64,000 nt of DNA from Collimonas fungivorans (GTDB lineage Bacteria; Pseudomonadota; Gammaproteobacteria; Burkholderiales; Burkholderiaceae_D): assembly GCF_001584145.1 (NCBI RefSeq), contig NZ_CP013232.1, forward strand, positions 1,116,001 to 1,180,000, written 5' to 3'. The position numbers and the translations under genes are program-made. Under the pieces are notes generated by a model. That model searched no databases. It worked only from the letters and a program-made list of their open reading frames with translations, and was not told where the DNA came from. Positions 9,435 to 18,610 of the stretch are shown here, in pieces; the first letter of the stretch is position 1, and every line of letters begins with the position of its first letter.

Positions 9435-9899
9435 TCAACCAATGATGAACAGCGGCTGGCCGAATTCGACCGGCTGGCCGTTTTCCACCAGTATCTTCTT
9501 CACTACGCCGGAAGCGTCGGCTTCGATTTCATTGAGCAGCTTCATCGCTTCGATGATGCACAGCGTGCCGCCTTCCTTGATTTCCGAGCCGATTTCGACA
9601 AATGCCGGCGAGCCGGGCGCCGACGAGCGGTAGAAGGTACCGACCATAGGCGATTTGACGATATGGCCTTCCGGTACAGCGGCCACTTCTACCGGCGCCG
9701 CGGCAGCCACTGGCGCCGGTGCGGCTACCTGGTACTGGGCCGGATGCTGTTGTTGCGGTTGCATCATGACAACCTGGTTTTGCTGGGATGCAGACGACTT
9801 GACGATACGGACCTTGCTTTCGCCTTCCGTCACTTCCAGCTCTTCGATGTCTGATTCAGCGACGAGGTCGATCAGCGTTTTGAGTTTTCTCAAATCCAT
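9435..9899 (-). CDS. accB: acetyl-CoA carboxylase, biotin carboxyl carrier protein
   Basis: AccB carries the biotin that shuttles carboxyl groups in acetyl-CoA carboxylase. The ATG at 9899 has a good GAAGGA site and gives 154 residues. An N-terminal helical region ([13 protein letters not shown]) is followed by a Gln/Pro/Ala-rich flexible linker (about 38-75) and the C-terminal lipoyl-type domain. The biotinylation motif [12 protein letters not shown] places the modified lysine at K120, about 35 residues from the C-terminus as expected. A TTG two codons upstream is a less likely start. It lies between aroQ and accC, the classic betaproteobacterial order. Confidence 0.96.
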   Translation of the reverse strand: MDLRKLKTLIDLVAESDIEELEVTEGESKVRIVKSSASQQNQVVMMQPQQQHPAQYQVAAPAPVAAAAPVEVAAVPEGHIVKSPMVGTFYRSSAPGSPAFVEIGSEIKEGGTLCIIEAMKLLNEIEADASGVVKKILVENGQPVEFGQPLFIIG

Positions 9900-10004
9900 A
9901 TGCAATCCTTCAGAATAAATAATGAAAAGCTATTTTCGTTTTTATGACACGCAATCCGGCGCTGCAAAGGATCTGCGAACGCCGCATTGCTGCAAGATTA
10001 TCAA

Positions 10005-10442
10005 CTAGAGTTTCTTAATGGCAAAATCAATTGCTGCATGATAGCCATCCACGCCTAAACCGCAAATGACTCCAACAGCGACATCCGATAAATAGGAATG
10101 ATGTCGAAACGCTTCTCGCTGGTGGATATTCGAGATGTGGACCTCGACAAAACGGATTGCCACTCCGCTCAATGCGTCGCGCAGGGCGACGCTGGTGTGC
10201 GTGAGCCCGCCCGGGTTGATCACAATGGCGTCGACGCCTTCTGCCTTGGCCGCATGGATGCGGTCTATCAGGGCGCCTTCGTGATTGCTTTGGAAGTGCT
10301 CAAGCCGAGCCCCAGCAGCAGTTGCCTGGACCCGAGCTGCTTGTTCGATATCGCTCAGCGAGGTCGAACCGTAGACTTCTGGCTCTCTTGTACCCAGCAA
10401 ATTCAGGTTGGGTCCGTTGAGTAGAAGTATATTTTTTGCCAT
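10005..10442 (-). CDS. aroQ: type II 3-dehydroquinate dehydratase
   Basis: This enzyme converts 3-dehydroquinate to 3-dehydroshikimate in the shikimate pathway. The 145-residue product has the family opening [21 protein letters not shown] with catalytic Tyr24, the [17 protein letters not shown] loop, and the catalytic His segment [21 protein letters not shown]. All are canonical for the dodecameric type II enzyme. The gene precedes accB by about 105 bases on the same strand; aroQ-accB-accC is a conserved cluster. The shikimate dehydrogenase gene aroE is elsewhere in this window (17739). Confidence 0.96.
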   Translation of the reverse strand: MAKNILLLNGPNLNLLGTREPEVYGSTSLSDIEQAARVQATAAGARLEHFQSNHEGALIDRIHAAKAEGVDAIVINPGGLTHTSVALRDALSGVAIRFVEVHISNIHQREAFRHHSYLSDVAVGVICGLGVDGYHAAIDFAIKKL

Positions 10443-10571
10443 GGAGATGGTGCTCCGTTTGACGACGATGGCCGCATTTTGCCGTCAAATGACGTTGACT
10501 GGCAAGGGGAAATTTGTTTCTGTGAAATTTCAGCCTGGCATTGTTAAATGTTTTTGCAGTAAGTTTTCATC

Positions 10572-11093
10572 TTATAGCAATGCCAAGTCTTTTCGCAATT
10601 CGTCGAATTTGATGCTGCCCAGGTACATTTTTTTCACTGCGCCATCGTGGCCGATCAAGACGGTGAACGGCAGGCCGCCGCTCTGGTTGCCGAACTGCCG
10701 CAATAGTGCGGTGGCGCCGGTACCGGCCACATACAAGGGGTAGGAGATTTTGTATTTGTCGGCAAATTTTGCGATGTTGTCGGCAGAATCGATGCCGATG
10801 CCCACAACCTGGATGTTTTTGGCAGCTATCTCGGTTTGTAGGGCATTCAGTTCCGGCATCTCTTCCACGCAGGGCGCACACCAGGTTGCCCAGAAATTGA
10901 CGACCAGGGGTTTGCCTTTCCACTGCGACAAGGCGCTGGCCTTGCCGCTGGCGTCAGGCATTTCCTGGGCCAGCAGGGCCGCTACCGCCACGCTTTCCGG
11001 CGCAGCCGGGGTATGGCGTTGCATGCCGAAATAAACGCCGATCGCGCAAAATAGGATGGCGATCGGCACAAATATCAATATGTTTCTTTTCAT
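10572..11093 (-). CDS. TlpA-like membrane-anchored thioredoxin-family protein
   Basis: The 173-residue protein starts with an uncleaved signal or membrane anchor (NILIFVPIAILFCAIGVYFG, about 4-23) followed by a periplasmic thioredoxin fold. FWATWCAPCVEEMP holds the CAPC redox pair (C72, C75), and GGLPFTVLIG carries the cis-Pro loop. These features fit TlpA/ResA-type proteins that reduce periplasmic disulfides, for example during cytochrome c maturation; its partner is unknown. The ATG overlaps the upstream gene's stop (TGATG), so the two are translationally coupled. Confidence 0.9.
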   Translation of the reverse strand: MKRNILIFVPIAILFCAIGVYFGMQRHTPAAPESVAVAALLAQEMPDASGKASALSQWKGKPLVVNFWATWCAPCVEEMPELNALQTEIAAKNIQVVGIGIDSADNIAKFADKYKISYPLYVAGTGATALLRQFGNQSGGLPFTVLIGHDGAVKKMYLGSIKFDELRKDLALL

Positions 11094-11728
11094 CAATCTT
11101 CTTCTTTATCGATCAAGGCGAGTACGGTATTCAGGTCGGCCCTTAATATACGCCCACCGGACGCGGCCCTGATACTACCGCGCAAATCGTCGGTTTCATA
11201 TAGGGTCAGGTGCAGGCCCTCTTTCTTATACATGAAACTCAGGGTTTCTACCGGGTCATTATTACCACCGGTTTTAAGCGGCGGGCTGCTGGATACTTCG
11301 AATTGCACATTCTTGTTAAAAAGGAAAATTTCTACATCTTTGGGGCTGTCGACAAACAAGTGCAAATAGATGTCCGAGTGCTCGCCGGCAGTGCCGTTAA
11401 GGACTGCGCCGGTGAGATAGGGATGGAACTGCACCAGTTCGGCCATGATTTCCGCAGCAATCTTGCGTAAATGCAAAAGCCGTGCCGGTTGTGTGCCGGC
11501 AAAGAACAATTCGTTATATATACGCACTTCTTCTTCGATCTGGGCGTTATCGGGCAGGAAGTCGCCACGCGTTTTGCCGCCCCCGCCACGTTTGCCGCCG
11601 ACGCACAGTTCCACCGCCTTGCGCTTGGCGGTGCCATAGTCGGCGCCGTCTTCGGCAATCATGCGGGCCGCCGCCGCGGCAATTTCCGCGCGCAGCTGTT
11701 CTAGTTCAGGTGATAGATTGGATGCCAT
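11093..11728 (-). CDS. conserved protein with a degenerate nucleotidyltransferase-like core
   Basis: I do not recognise a defined function. The 211-residue product (214 if the ATG at 11737 is used) has a helical N-terminus, a basic Gly-rich stretch (GGKRGGGGKTRGDF), and a central segment GAVLNGTAGEHSDIYLHLF followed by DVEIFLFNK. This resembles the strand-turn-acidic motif of nucleotidyltransferase folds, but the second Asp of the DxD is replaced by Tyr (DIY), so activity is doubtful. Homologues next to mpl in Burkholderiales are sometimes labelled UDP-N-acetylmuramate-alanine ligase, which the sequence does not support. It is coupled to the TlpA-like gene and divergent from mpl. Confidence 0.75.
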   Translation of the reverse strand: MASNLSPELEQLRAEIAAAAARMIAEDGADYGTAKRKAVELCVGGKRGGGGKTRGDFLPDNAQIEEEVRIYNELFFAGTQPARLLHLRKIAAEIMAELVQFHPYLTGAVLNGTAGEHSDIYLHLFVDSPKDVEIFLFNKNVQFEVSSSPPLKTGGNNDPVETLSFMYKKEGLHLTLYETDDLRGSIRAASGGRILRADLNTVLALIDKEED

Positions 11729-11911
11729 GAGCGGCATGATAAATCGATTTCCCTGCCGGCGTCCTGGCGTCCCCCAGATGCGGGATTAAGCCGAATCCGA
11801 AAACTGCCGCCGGTTTCCTGCATTTCACTTTTTCCAGGCGCGGCTACCGGGTGCAGCAGCCGCTCAGGTAAAATCACGGTAATCCTCTTTTCAGCATAGT
11901 GAAATTCAAGA

Positions 11912-13324
11912 ATGCATATTCATATCCTTGGCATCTGCGGCACCTTTATGGGCGGTTTGGCGGTGCTGGCCAAACAGGCCGGGCATAAAGTCACCGGCTG
12001 CGACGCCAATGTGTACCCGCCGATGAGCACCCAGCTGGAAGCGCAGGGAATCAGCCTGATCCAGGGTTTTGGCGTCGAACAGACCGCCTTGCAGCCGGAC
12101 TTGTACGTGATCGGCAATGTTGTGGTGCGCGGCAACCCCTTGATGGAAGAAATCCTGAACCGCGGCTTGCCTTATGTCTCCGGGCCGCAGTGGATAGGCG
12201 AGCACATCCTGCGCGACAAGTGGGTGCTGGCGGTGGCCGGCACCCATGGCAAGACCACCACCTCCGCCATGCTGGCCTGGATCCTGGAAGACGCCGGCTA
12301 CGATCCGGGTTTCCTGATCGGCGGCGTGCCGATGAATTTCGGCATTTCGGCGCGTTTGTCGGGTAAAGAGGGCGCGGCGCCATCGTCATTCTTTGTCATC
12401 GAAGCCGATGAATACGATACGGCTTTTTTCGACAAACGCAGCAAATTCGTCCATTACCACGCCAAGACCGCGATCCTGAACAACCTGGAATATGACCACG
12501 CCGACATTTTCCCCGACCTGGCGGCGATCGAAACCCAGTTCCATCACCTGGTGCGCACCATCCCGGGCGTAGGCCGGCTGGTCGTCAATGCCCGCGAGCC
12601 GGCGTTGCAGCGTGTGCTGGAGCGCGGCTGCTGGAGCGAAAAGGAATTTTTCGGCAGCGACCAGCAGGACTGGTCGTTGCATACCCAGGACAACGGTCAT
12701 TTTGAGGTCGGCTTCAATGGCCGGCCTCAGGGCACGGTGCAATGGGAGCTGAGCGGCGAACATAACCGCATGAATGCCCTGGCTGCGATTGCCGCCGCCC
12801 GCCATGTCGGTGTGCCGCCGGCCCAGGCCATCGACGCCTTGTCCCGTTTCGAAAATGTGAAGCGCCGCATGGAATTGCGTGGCACGGTACGCGAGATTGC
12901 GGTGTACGACGATTTTGCCCACCATCCGACCGCCATCGCCACCACGATCGCCGGCTTGCGCAAGAAAGTCGGCGCGGCGCGCATCCTGGCGGTGCTGGAA
13001 CCGCGCTCGAATACGATGAAGCTGGGCGCCATGAAAGAAGCGTTGCCGGGCAGCTTGGGCGAGGCCGACCTGGTGTTCGGTTATGGCGCCAAGGGAACCG
13101 GCAAGGATGCGCTGGACTGGGACCTGGCCGCGGCGCTGCAGCCGCTGGGAGGCAAAGCGAGTACTTACCACGAGCTCGACCAGCTGGTGGCGGCGATAGC
13201 CAAGGCCGCCAGGCCGGGCGACCAGGTGCTGGTGATGAGCAACGGCGGTTTCGGCGGCGTCCATCAAAAAATTCTTGCCGCACTGTCTTTGCCGCCATCG
13301 TTACCCCTGCCTGGTGCGCAATGA
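11912..13324 (+). CDS. mpl: UDP-N-acetylmuramate:L-alanyl-gamma-D-glutamyl-meso-diaminopimelate ligase
   Basis: Mpl recycles cell-wall peptide by attaching the tripeptide L-Ala-gamma-D-Glu-mDAP to UDP-MurNAc. The protein has 470 residues in the three-domain Mur-ligase layout: a Rossmann-like N-terminus (MHIHILGICGTFMGGLA), the ATP-binding loop GTHGKTTTSAMLAW (110-123), the EADEYDTAFFDKRSKF segment specific to Mpl, and a C-terminal domain (AVYDDFAHHPTAIATTI). The stop overlaps the start of the next gene (ATGA), so it is coupled to yqiA-ubiC. Confidence 0.95.
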   Translation: MHIHILGICGTFMGGLAVLAKQAGHKVTGCDANVYPPMSTQLEAQGISLIQGFGVEQTALQPDLYVIGNVVVRGNPLMEEILNRGLPYVSGPQWIGEHILRDKWVLAVAGTHGKTTTSAMLAWILEDAGYDPGFLIGGVPMNFGISARLSGKEGAAPSSFFVIEADEYDTAFFDKRSKFVHYHAKTAILNNLEYDHADIFPDLAAIETQFHHLVRTIPGVGRLVVNAREPALQRVLERGCWSEKEFFGSDQQDWSLHTQDNGHFEVGFNGRPQGTVQWELSGEHNRMNALAAIAAARHVGVPPAQAIDALSRFENVKRRMELRGTVREIAVYDDFAHHPTAIATTIAGLRKKVGAARILAVLEPRSNTMKLGAMKEALPGSLGEADLVFGYGAKGTGKDALDWDLAAALQPLGGKASTYHELDQLVAAIAKAARPGDQVLVMSNGGFGGVHQKILAALSLPPSLPLPGAQ

Positions 13325-13935
13325 TCCTGTACCTGCACGGCTTCCGCTCGTCGCCGCAGTCGTTCAAGGCGCGCTTGCTGGCTGAGCGCATGCAGCAGCT
13401 GGGAAGGGCAGCCGAATACCAGTGTCCGCAATTGCCCGCCTCGCCGGCAGCCGCGATCGCCATGGCGCAAGATTGCATCAAAGATTGCGATCCGGCCGCA
13501 CTGACCCTGGTCGGCTCCTCGCTCGGCGGTTATTACGCCACCTGGCTGGCCGAGCAGCTCGGCTGCCGCGCAGTGCTGCTGAATCCGGCGGTCAAGCCGC
13601 CGCGCGACCTGGAAAAGTATGTCGGCGTCAGCACCCAATACCATTCCGACCAGCCGTTTGAATTCAAGCGCGAGTACGTCGCCGAGCTGCAGGCGTTGCA
13701 GGTCGACCGGATCACCAGGCCGCAGCGTTATTTCCTGATCGCCGCCACCGGCGACGAAGTGCTGGACTGGCAAGAAATGGTCGGCCATTACCCGCAAGCC
13801 AGGCAACAGGTGATCCAAGGCAGCGACCACGGCATCAGCGAATTCGCCGAATATGCCGATGCGGTGCTGGTCTTTTGCGGAATTGCCGTTGCTCATGGAG
13901 CCGCATCTGCTATTGTTTCGGCAGCGGGCACCTGA
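13321..13935 (+). CDS. yqiA: YqiA-family alpha/beta-hydrolase esterase
   Basis: The 204-residue protein is a short alpha/beta hydrolase: LYLHGFRSSPQSFKA is the oxyanion region, VGSSLGGYYATWLA carries the nucleophile Ser67, AATGDEVLDW the acid, and GSDHGISEF the catalytic His. YqiA-type esterases hydrolyse short acyl esters; the physiological substrate is not settled. The C-terminal 20 or so residues (VAHGAASAIVSAAGT) extend past the usual family end and may be unstructured. It overlaps mpl by 4 bases and ubiC by 1 base. Confidence 0.88.
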   Translation: MILYLHGFRSSPQSFKARLLAERMQQLGRAAEYQCPQLPASPAAAIAMAQDCIKDCDPAALTLVGSSLGGYYATWLAEQLGCRAVLLNPAVKPPRDLEKYVGVSTQYHSDQPFEFKREYVAELQALQVDRITRPQRYFLIAATGDEVLDWQEMVGHYPQARQQVIQGSDHGISEFAEYADAVLVFCGIAVAHGAASAIVSAAGT

Positions 13936-14624
13936 TGCCGCGCTCCCGTACCTGTGCCAAATGGCATGACCATGCCAATGGCGTCCATCCCTCCGATAAT
14001 CTGCGCGGCTGGCTGACCGACCGCGTTTCGCTGACCTACAAGCTGATGGCGCACTGCCAGCAGTTCCGGGTCCAGCGCCTGCGCCAGCAGCGAGCGTCAT
14101 GCCTGGCGGACGAGTGGCAAAGGATAGAACTGCCGCGCCGCCTGCAGGTGCAGGAGCGGGATGTCTTGCTGCGCTGTGACGACCGTCCGATGGTGCTGGG
14201 GCACACGGTAGTAGCGCTGGATGCCACCACCACCGAATGGCCGTTCTTCAGTACACTGGGTGAGCGCTCGCTAGGCACCACGCTGTTCGGCGACCCGCTG
14301 GTGGCGCGCGGACAGCTGCAGTTTGCCCGCCTTTATCACGATCATCCGCTGGTGCAGCGCATGTGCGCCGCGACCGGCGCCGACGGTTTTGCCTATCCGC
14401 TCTGGGCCAGGCGCTCGACCTTCCGCCGCAAAACCGGCGTGATGCTGGTGACAGAAGTATTTTTCCCCGAGATCGAACAACTGCAGAGGACGCGGCCGGA
14501 TCCGAAGGCGATGGCCTCCCAGCCTGTCAGGCAGGTTGTTCCGGCCTATCAACAACATTCATTTGACGCTGCGGCACAGCCGGCAGCGGTATCGTCAGAA
14601 ATCCACACAGAAATTCACAAGTAA
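13935..14624 (+). CDS. ubiC: chorismate pyruvate-lyase
   Basis: UbiC removes pyruvate from chorismate to give 4-hydroxybenzoate, the first step of ubiquinone synthesis. The ATG at 13935 overlaps the yqiA stop (TGATG) and gives 229 residues. Family features are LRGWLTDRVSLTYKL at the N-terminus, the central LLRCDDRPMVLGHTVV with the substrate-binding Arg, the ERSLGTTLFGDP loop, and LWARRSTFRRKTGVMLVTEVFF near the C-terminus. A tail of about 45 residues after the core is longer than usual. An in-frame extension to 13875 lies inside yqiA and is unlikely. Confidence 0.9.
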   Translation: MPRSRTCAKWHDHANGVHPSDNLRGWLTDRVSLTYKLMAHCQQFRVQRLRQQRASCLADEWQRIELPRRLQVQERDVLLRCDDRPMVLGHTVVALDATTTEWPFFSTLGERSLGTTLFGDPLVARGQLQFARLYHDHPLVQRMCAATGADGFAYPLWARRSTFRRKTGVMLVTEVFFPEIEQLQRTRPDPKAMASQPVRQVVPAYQQHSFDAAAQPAAVSSEIHTEIHK

Positions 14625-14634
14625 AGCGCATGCA

Positions 14635-16734
14635 ATGAATCTATTTTTTGAAGAGTCCGGCGACTTTAAAGCAGGGGTTGTACTGTCGCAGCAAGGCGAG
14701 GCCTATCAGGTCGAACTGCAGTCGGGCAAACGCAGCAAGGTCAAATCCAAGGATGTGCTGTTGCAATTCACCGCGCCGACACCGCAACAGCTGCTGGAAG
14801 AAGCGCAGCAGATCGCGCAAGGGATAGAGCTCGATTTCCTGTGGGAAGTCGCGGGCCAGGAAGAATTCGGTTTTGCCGAGCTGGGTGCGGAATATTTCGG
14901 CCATGCGCCGTTGCCGGCTGAAGCCGCGGGTTTGCTGCTGAGCCTGCACACGGCGCCGATTTATTTTTATAAAAAGGGCAAGGGCCGTTACAAGGCGGCG
15001 CCGGAAACCTCGCTGAAAGCGGCCCAGGCCGGCATCGAAAAGAAAAAGCAGCAAGCCTTGGTGCAGGCCGAATATGTAACGCAGCTGAAGGCCGGGCAAC
15101 TGCCGGAGGTGATGAAGCCGCTGGCGCTGCAGCTGCTGTTCAAGCCGGACAAGAACAGCATCGAATACAAGGCGCTGGAAACCGCCTGCAATGAATTGCA
15201 GACATCGCCGCAGCGCCTGATGTTGACGGTAGGCGGCATCGCCTCACCGAAGCAGTTGCATCTTTCCAGGTTCCTGCTGGAATTTTTCCCCAAGGGTTCA
15301 GGTTTTCCCAAGATCGTCATTCCAGCGGTAGCGGAGCTGCCGCTGGCATCGGTGCAGGCATTTTCCATTGACGATGTCACTACTACCGAAATCGACGATG
15401 CCTTGTCGGTGCAGACGCTGGCGGACGGCAAGGTGCGGGTCGGCATCCACATCGCGGCGCCGGGCCTGGGCATCAAGCGCGGTGACGCGCTTGATGCGAT
15501 CGCGCGCCAGCGCATGTCGACCGTGTATATGCCGGGCGACAAGATCACCATGCTGCCGGACGAGCTGGTCGAGGCCTTCACCCTGGCCGAAGGCAAGAAC
15601 TGCCCGGCGCTGTCCCTGTACGCCACGCTCGACCCTGCCGACTGGAGCGTGGTCAGCACCGAGACCAAGGCCGAACTGGTGCCGATTTCAGCCAACCTGC
15701 GCCACAACACGCTGGACGAGCTGGTGACCGAGGAAAATCTCGCCAACGACGCCGGCGAGTATCCGCACAAGGCTGACATTGCCTTGTTGTGGAAATGGAT
15801 ACAAGTGCTGGAGCAGGGCCGCATGGCCAAGCGCGAAAGTTTCGGCTTGCGGCCGGAACAGAACAATCGCGTCGACTTCAACTTCTACGTGGAAGACGAG
15901 ATAGTCACCATCGCTCGCCGCAAGCGCGGTGCGCCGCTCGACAAGATCGTGGCGGAGCTGATGATCTTCGCCAACAGCAGCTGGGGCAAACTGATGTCCG
16001 ACCATGGCGTGCCGGGCATCTACCGGGCGCAGGGCGGCGGCAGCGGCGGCTGGGCCGCCAAGATGCAGGTGCGCATGGTGACCCACGCGGCGCCGCATCA
16101 GGGGCTGGGAGTCGACCAGTACGCCTGGAGCACCTCGCCCTTGCGCCGGTACACCGACCTGGTCAACCAGTGGCAGATCCTGGCTTGCGTCGAAGGCGGA
16201 GTCGCGGCGCCCTTGGTCGCCCCATTCAAGCCGCGCGACGCCGATCTGTTCGCCATCGTATCCGGCTTCGACGCCGCTTATTCCGGTTATGGCGATTTCC
16301 AGTCGAACATGGAGCGTTACTGGTGTCTGCGCTGGCTGGGCCAGGAACAGGCGCAGCATGGAATGCGCCAGGTCGAGGCGGCAGTGCTGAAAGACGAAAT
16401 CCTGCGCCTGGCAGAGATCCCGCTGATCATCAAATTGCCAGGCATGCAACAGCTGGCGCGCGGCACCCAGGTCAAGCTGGACATCCTGCGCTGGGATGAG
16501 GTCGAACTGACGGTCGAGGCACGCTTGCTGGAAGTCTCCGCGGCGCCAAGCACCGAGGCCCAGCAGCTGGAGCCGGAGGACGAAGAGGAAATTTCGGAAG
16601 AACTGGATGCGGCAATGGACATGCCGCACGAGACAGCGCATGAAGCGGTGGACGCGCTGCCGGAGGATCCTGCGGGCGATACGGCCGCCGAGCCTGGGAG
16701 CGCTATCGGGGAGATCAAGCCACTAACGGAATGA
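14635..16734 (+). CDS. RNB-domain (RNase II/R family) ribonuclease
   Basis: This 699-residue protein carries the RNB catalytic domain of 3'-5' exoribonucleases. FSIDDVTTTEIDDALSV (243-259) supplies the conserved Asp cluster (D246, D254, D255) that binds two metal ions, and WSTSPLRRYTDLVNQWQ is the conserved C-terminal RNB motif. The N-terminus lacks an obvious cold-shock signature, and the last 60 residues are acidic (EPEDEEEISEELD), unlike RNase R's basic tail, so I do not call it rnb or rnr. It probably degrades RNA in the cytoplasm. The ATG at 14635 follows ubiC by 10 bases. Confidence 0.87.
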   Translation: MNLFFEESGDFKAGVVLSQQGEAYQVELQSGKRSKVKSKDVLLQFTAPTPQQLLEEAQQIAQGIELDFLWEVAGQEEFGFAELGAEYFGHAPLPAEAAGLLLSLHTAPIYFYKKGKGRYKAAPETSLKAAQAGIEKKKQQALVQAEYVTQLKAGQLPEVMKPLALQLLFKPDKNSIEYKALETACNELQTSPQRLMLTVGGIASPKQLHLSRFLLEFFPKGSGFPKIVIPAVAELPLASVQAFSIDDVTTTEIDDALSVQTLADGKVRVGIHIAAPGLGIKRGDALDAIARQRMSTVYMPGDKITMLPDELVEAFTLAEGKNCPALSLYATLDPADWSVVSTETKAELVPISANLRHNTLDELVTEENLANDAGEYPHKADIALLWKWIQVLEQGRMAKRESFGLRPEQNNRVDFNFYVEDEIVTIARRKRGAPLDKIVAELMIFANSSWGKLMSDHGVPGIYRAQGGGSGGWAAKMQVRMVTHAAPHQGLGVDQYAWSTSPLRRYTDLVNQWQILACVEGGVAAPLVAPFKPRDADLFAIVSGFDAAYSGYGDFQSNMERYWCLRWLGQEQAQHGMRQVEAAVLKDEILRLAEIPLIIKLPGMQQLARGTQVKLDILRWDEVELTVEARLLEVSAAPSTEAQQLEPEDEEEISEELDAAMDMPHETAHEAVDALPEDPAGDTAAEPGSAIGEIKPLTE

Positions 16735-16842
16735 ACTCTCGCGGCAAGCTGAAGAAAGCGACGGTAAATTTCCCGTGGGCATCTCTCTGCACCTCTCTAT
16801 GCCGTAGAATCTCTCTCTTTTATAGCCATTTTTAGCTCACGC

Positions 16843-17742
16843 GTGAAATCTTTTTTCCAAAATCGAATCCTGGTCGGCGCCATTGCGGCGTCGGTATTGG
16901 CGCATGCGGGCCTGCTGGCGGTGCGCTTTGCCGCGCCGGAAGCGTTCAGGCTGAAACCCACCGACCCGTTGCTGGAAGTGATCCTGGTCAATGCCAAGCA
17001 CAATACCAAGCCGGTCAAGGCGGAGGCGCTGGCGCAAGCCAACCTGGACGGCGGCGGCAATGCCGATGCCGGCCGCGCCAAGTCGCCGCTGCCCGATATG
17101 CGCAAGTCGGAAGACGGCGACAACGTGCAGGCGACCAGGCGCCGGATCGAACAGCTGGAACAGCAGCAGCAGCAGATGCTGGCGCAGATGCGCAAGGAAA
17201 CGCCGCTGAAGATGCCAGTCATGGATCTCAACGACAAGGTCAGCGACAACACGCCGCAGCCTAGCGGCAAGGACATGGTCGAGAGCGCCAAGGCGATTGC
17301 CCGCAAGGAAGCGGAAATCGCCAAGAATATCGACGATTACAACAAGCGGCCGAAAAAGACGCAGATTACGCCGAGCACCCGCGCCGTCGGTTACGCCGCC
17401 TATTACAAGTCGTTCCAGGACAAGGTTGAAAAACTGGGCACGCTGAACTTCCCGAAAAAGAATGGCCGCAACCTGTACGGGCGGCTGGTGGTGTACATTC
17501 CGATTTACCAGGACGGTTCGCTGTACACCAGAGAGGGCGGCCCGCGGATCGAGCGCGGCTCAGGCAATCCCGAGCTGGACCGCGCCACCCTGAAAATCAT
17601 TGAGCGCTCCGCCCCGTTCGGACGCTTCCCGGAGAACATGCGCAGCAGCGGCAAAGACGATGTGTGGGAAGTGATTTCCACTTTCGAATTCACCCGTGAA
17701 GGCTTGCTCGAAGCGCAACTGATGGGAGGAGTCAACCAGTGA
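16843..17742 (+). CDS. TonB-like energy-transducer family protein
   Basis: The protein has 299 residues and begins at a GTG. It has an N-terminal membrane anchor (VGAIAASVLAHAGLLAVRF, about 10-29), a periplasmic stretch with a Gln-rich coiled segment (RRRIEQLEQQQQQMLAQM), and a C-terminal domain with TonB-type features (GRLVVYIPIYQDGSLYTREG, PELDRATLKIIERSAPFGRFP). The C-terminal TonB fold suggests contact with an outer-membrane partner, but no exbBD or receptor gene lies nearby, so coupling to proton-motive force is unproven. Its stop overlaps the aroE start (GTGA). Homologues are often annotated TonB C-terminal domain protein. Confidence 0.85.
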   Translation: MKSFFQNRILVGAIAASVLAHAGLLAVRFAAPEAFRLKPTDPLLEVILVNAKHNTKPVKAEALAQANLDGGGNADAGRAKSPLPDMRKSEDGDNVQATRRRIEQLEQQQQQMLAQMRKETPLKMPVMDLNDKVSDNTPQPSGKDMVESAKAIARKEAEIAKNIDDYNKRPKKTQITPSTRAVGYAAYYKSFQDKVEKLGTLNFPKKNGRNLYGRLVVYIPIYQDGSLYTREGGPRIERGSGNPELDRATLKIIERSAPFGRFPENMRSSGKDDVWEVISTFEFTREGLLEAQLMGGVNQ

Positions 17743-18575
17743 CTGCAAAGATGACTGCGGCCTACGTAGTGATCGGCAATCCGATCGCGCACAGCAAGTC
17801 GCCTGACATCCACGCCCGTTTTGCCGCCGAGACCGGCCAGGACATGCGTTATGCACGCTTGCTGGCGCCGCTCGACGGCTTTGCCGCGACAGTGCAGGAA
17901 TTCATCGGGCAGGGCGGCCGCGGCGCCAACGTCACCGTGCCGTTCAAGCTGGAAGCATATGCGCTGGCGAACAGCCTGACCCCTCGGGCGCAGGCTGCCG
18001 GCGCCGTGAACACCTTGAAATTCGACGGCGCCGAAATACTCGGCGATAACACTGACGGCGTCGGCCTGGTCACCGATATCGCGGACAATGCCGGTTTCGA
18101 CCTGGCGCATAAAAAAATCCTGCTGCTGGGCGCCGGCGGCGCCGCGCGCGGCGTCTTGCTGCCGTTGCTGGAGCGCCAGCCGGCGCAACTGACAATCGCC
18201 AACCGCACCGCGGCCAAGGCGCAGCAGCTGGTGCAGCAGTTCCAGCCATACAGCGGCGCCGGCTGCACATTGAGCGCTTGCGGTTTTACCGAAGCAACGC
18301 AGCAATACGACCTGGTGATTAACGCTACTTCGGCCAGCCTGCAGGCAGAGCTGCCGCCGCTGGCCGCCAGCGTATTCGGTCCGGCGACGCTGGCTTACGA
18401 CATGATGTACGGTCCTCAGCCGACCATATTCATGCGGTTTGCCGCCAGCCATGGCGCCCTGGTGCGCGACGGCCTGGGCATGCTGGTGGAGCAGGCGGCG
18501 GAATCGTTTTTTATCTGGCGCGGCGTGCGGCCGCCTACCGATGCGGTATTTACCGCCTTGCGCGCGCAGCTTTAA
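17739..18575 (+). CDS. aroE: shikimate dehydrogenase
   Basis: AroE reduces 3-dehydroshikimate to shikimate with NADPH. The 278-residue protein has the substrate motif IGNPIAHSKSP, the catalytic Lys in NVTVPFKLEAY, NTDGVGLVTD for shikimate contact, and the glycine-rich nucleotide loop LLLGAGGAARGVLLPLL followed by NRTAAKAQQL. The GTG at 17739 is preceded by GGAGGAG and overlaps the tonB-like stop; the ATG at 17751 is an alternative that leaves all motifs intact. A complete AroE is clear either way. Confidence 0.95.
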   Translation: MTAKMTAAYVVIGNPIAHSKSPDIHARFAAETGQDMRYARLLAPLDGFAATVQEFIGQGGRGANVTVPFKLEAYALANSLTPRAQAAGAVNTLKFDGAEILGDNTDGVGLVTDIADNAGFDLAHKKILLLGAGGAARGVLLPLLERQPAQLTIANRTAAKAQQLVQQFQPYSGAGCTLSACGFTEATQQYDLVINATSASLQAELPPLAASVFGPATLAYDMMYGPQPTIFMRFAASHGALVRDGLGMLVEQAAESFFIWRGVRPPTDAVFTALRAQL

Positions 18576-18610
18576 GCGTTTGTTAAGTTAATTATTTGCA
18601 GGGAACGGGG

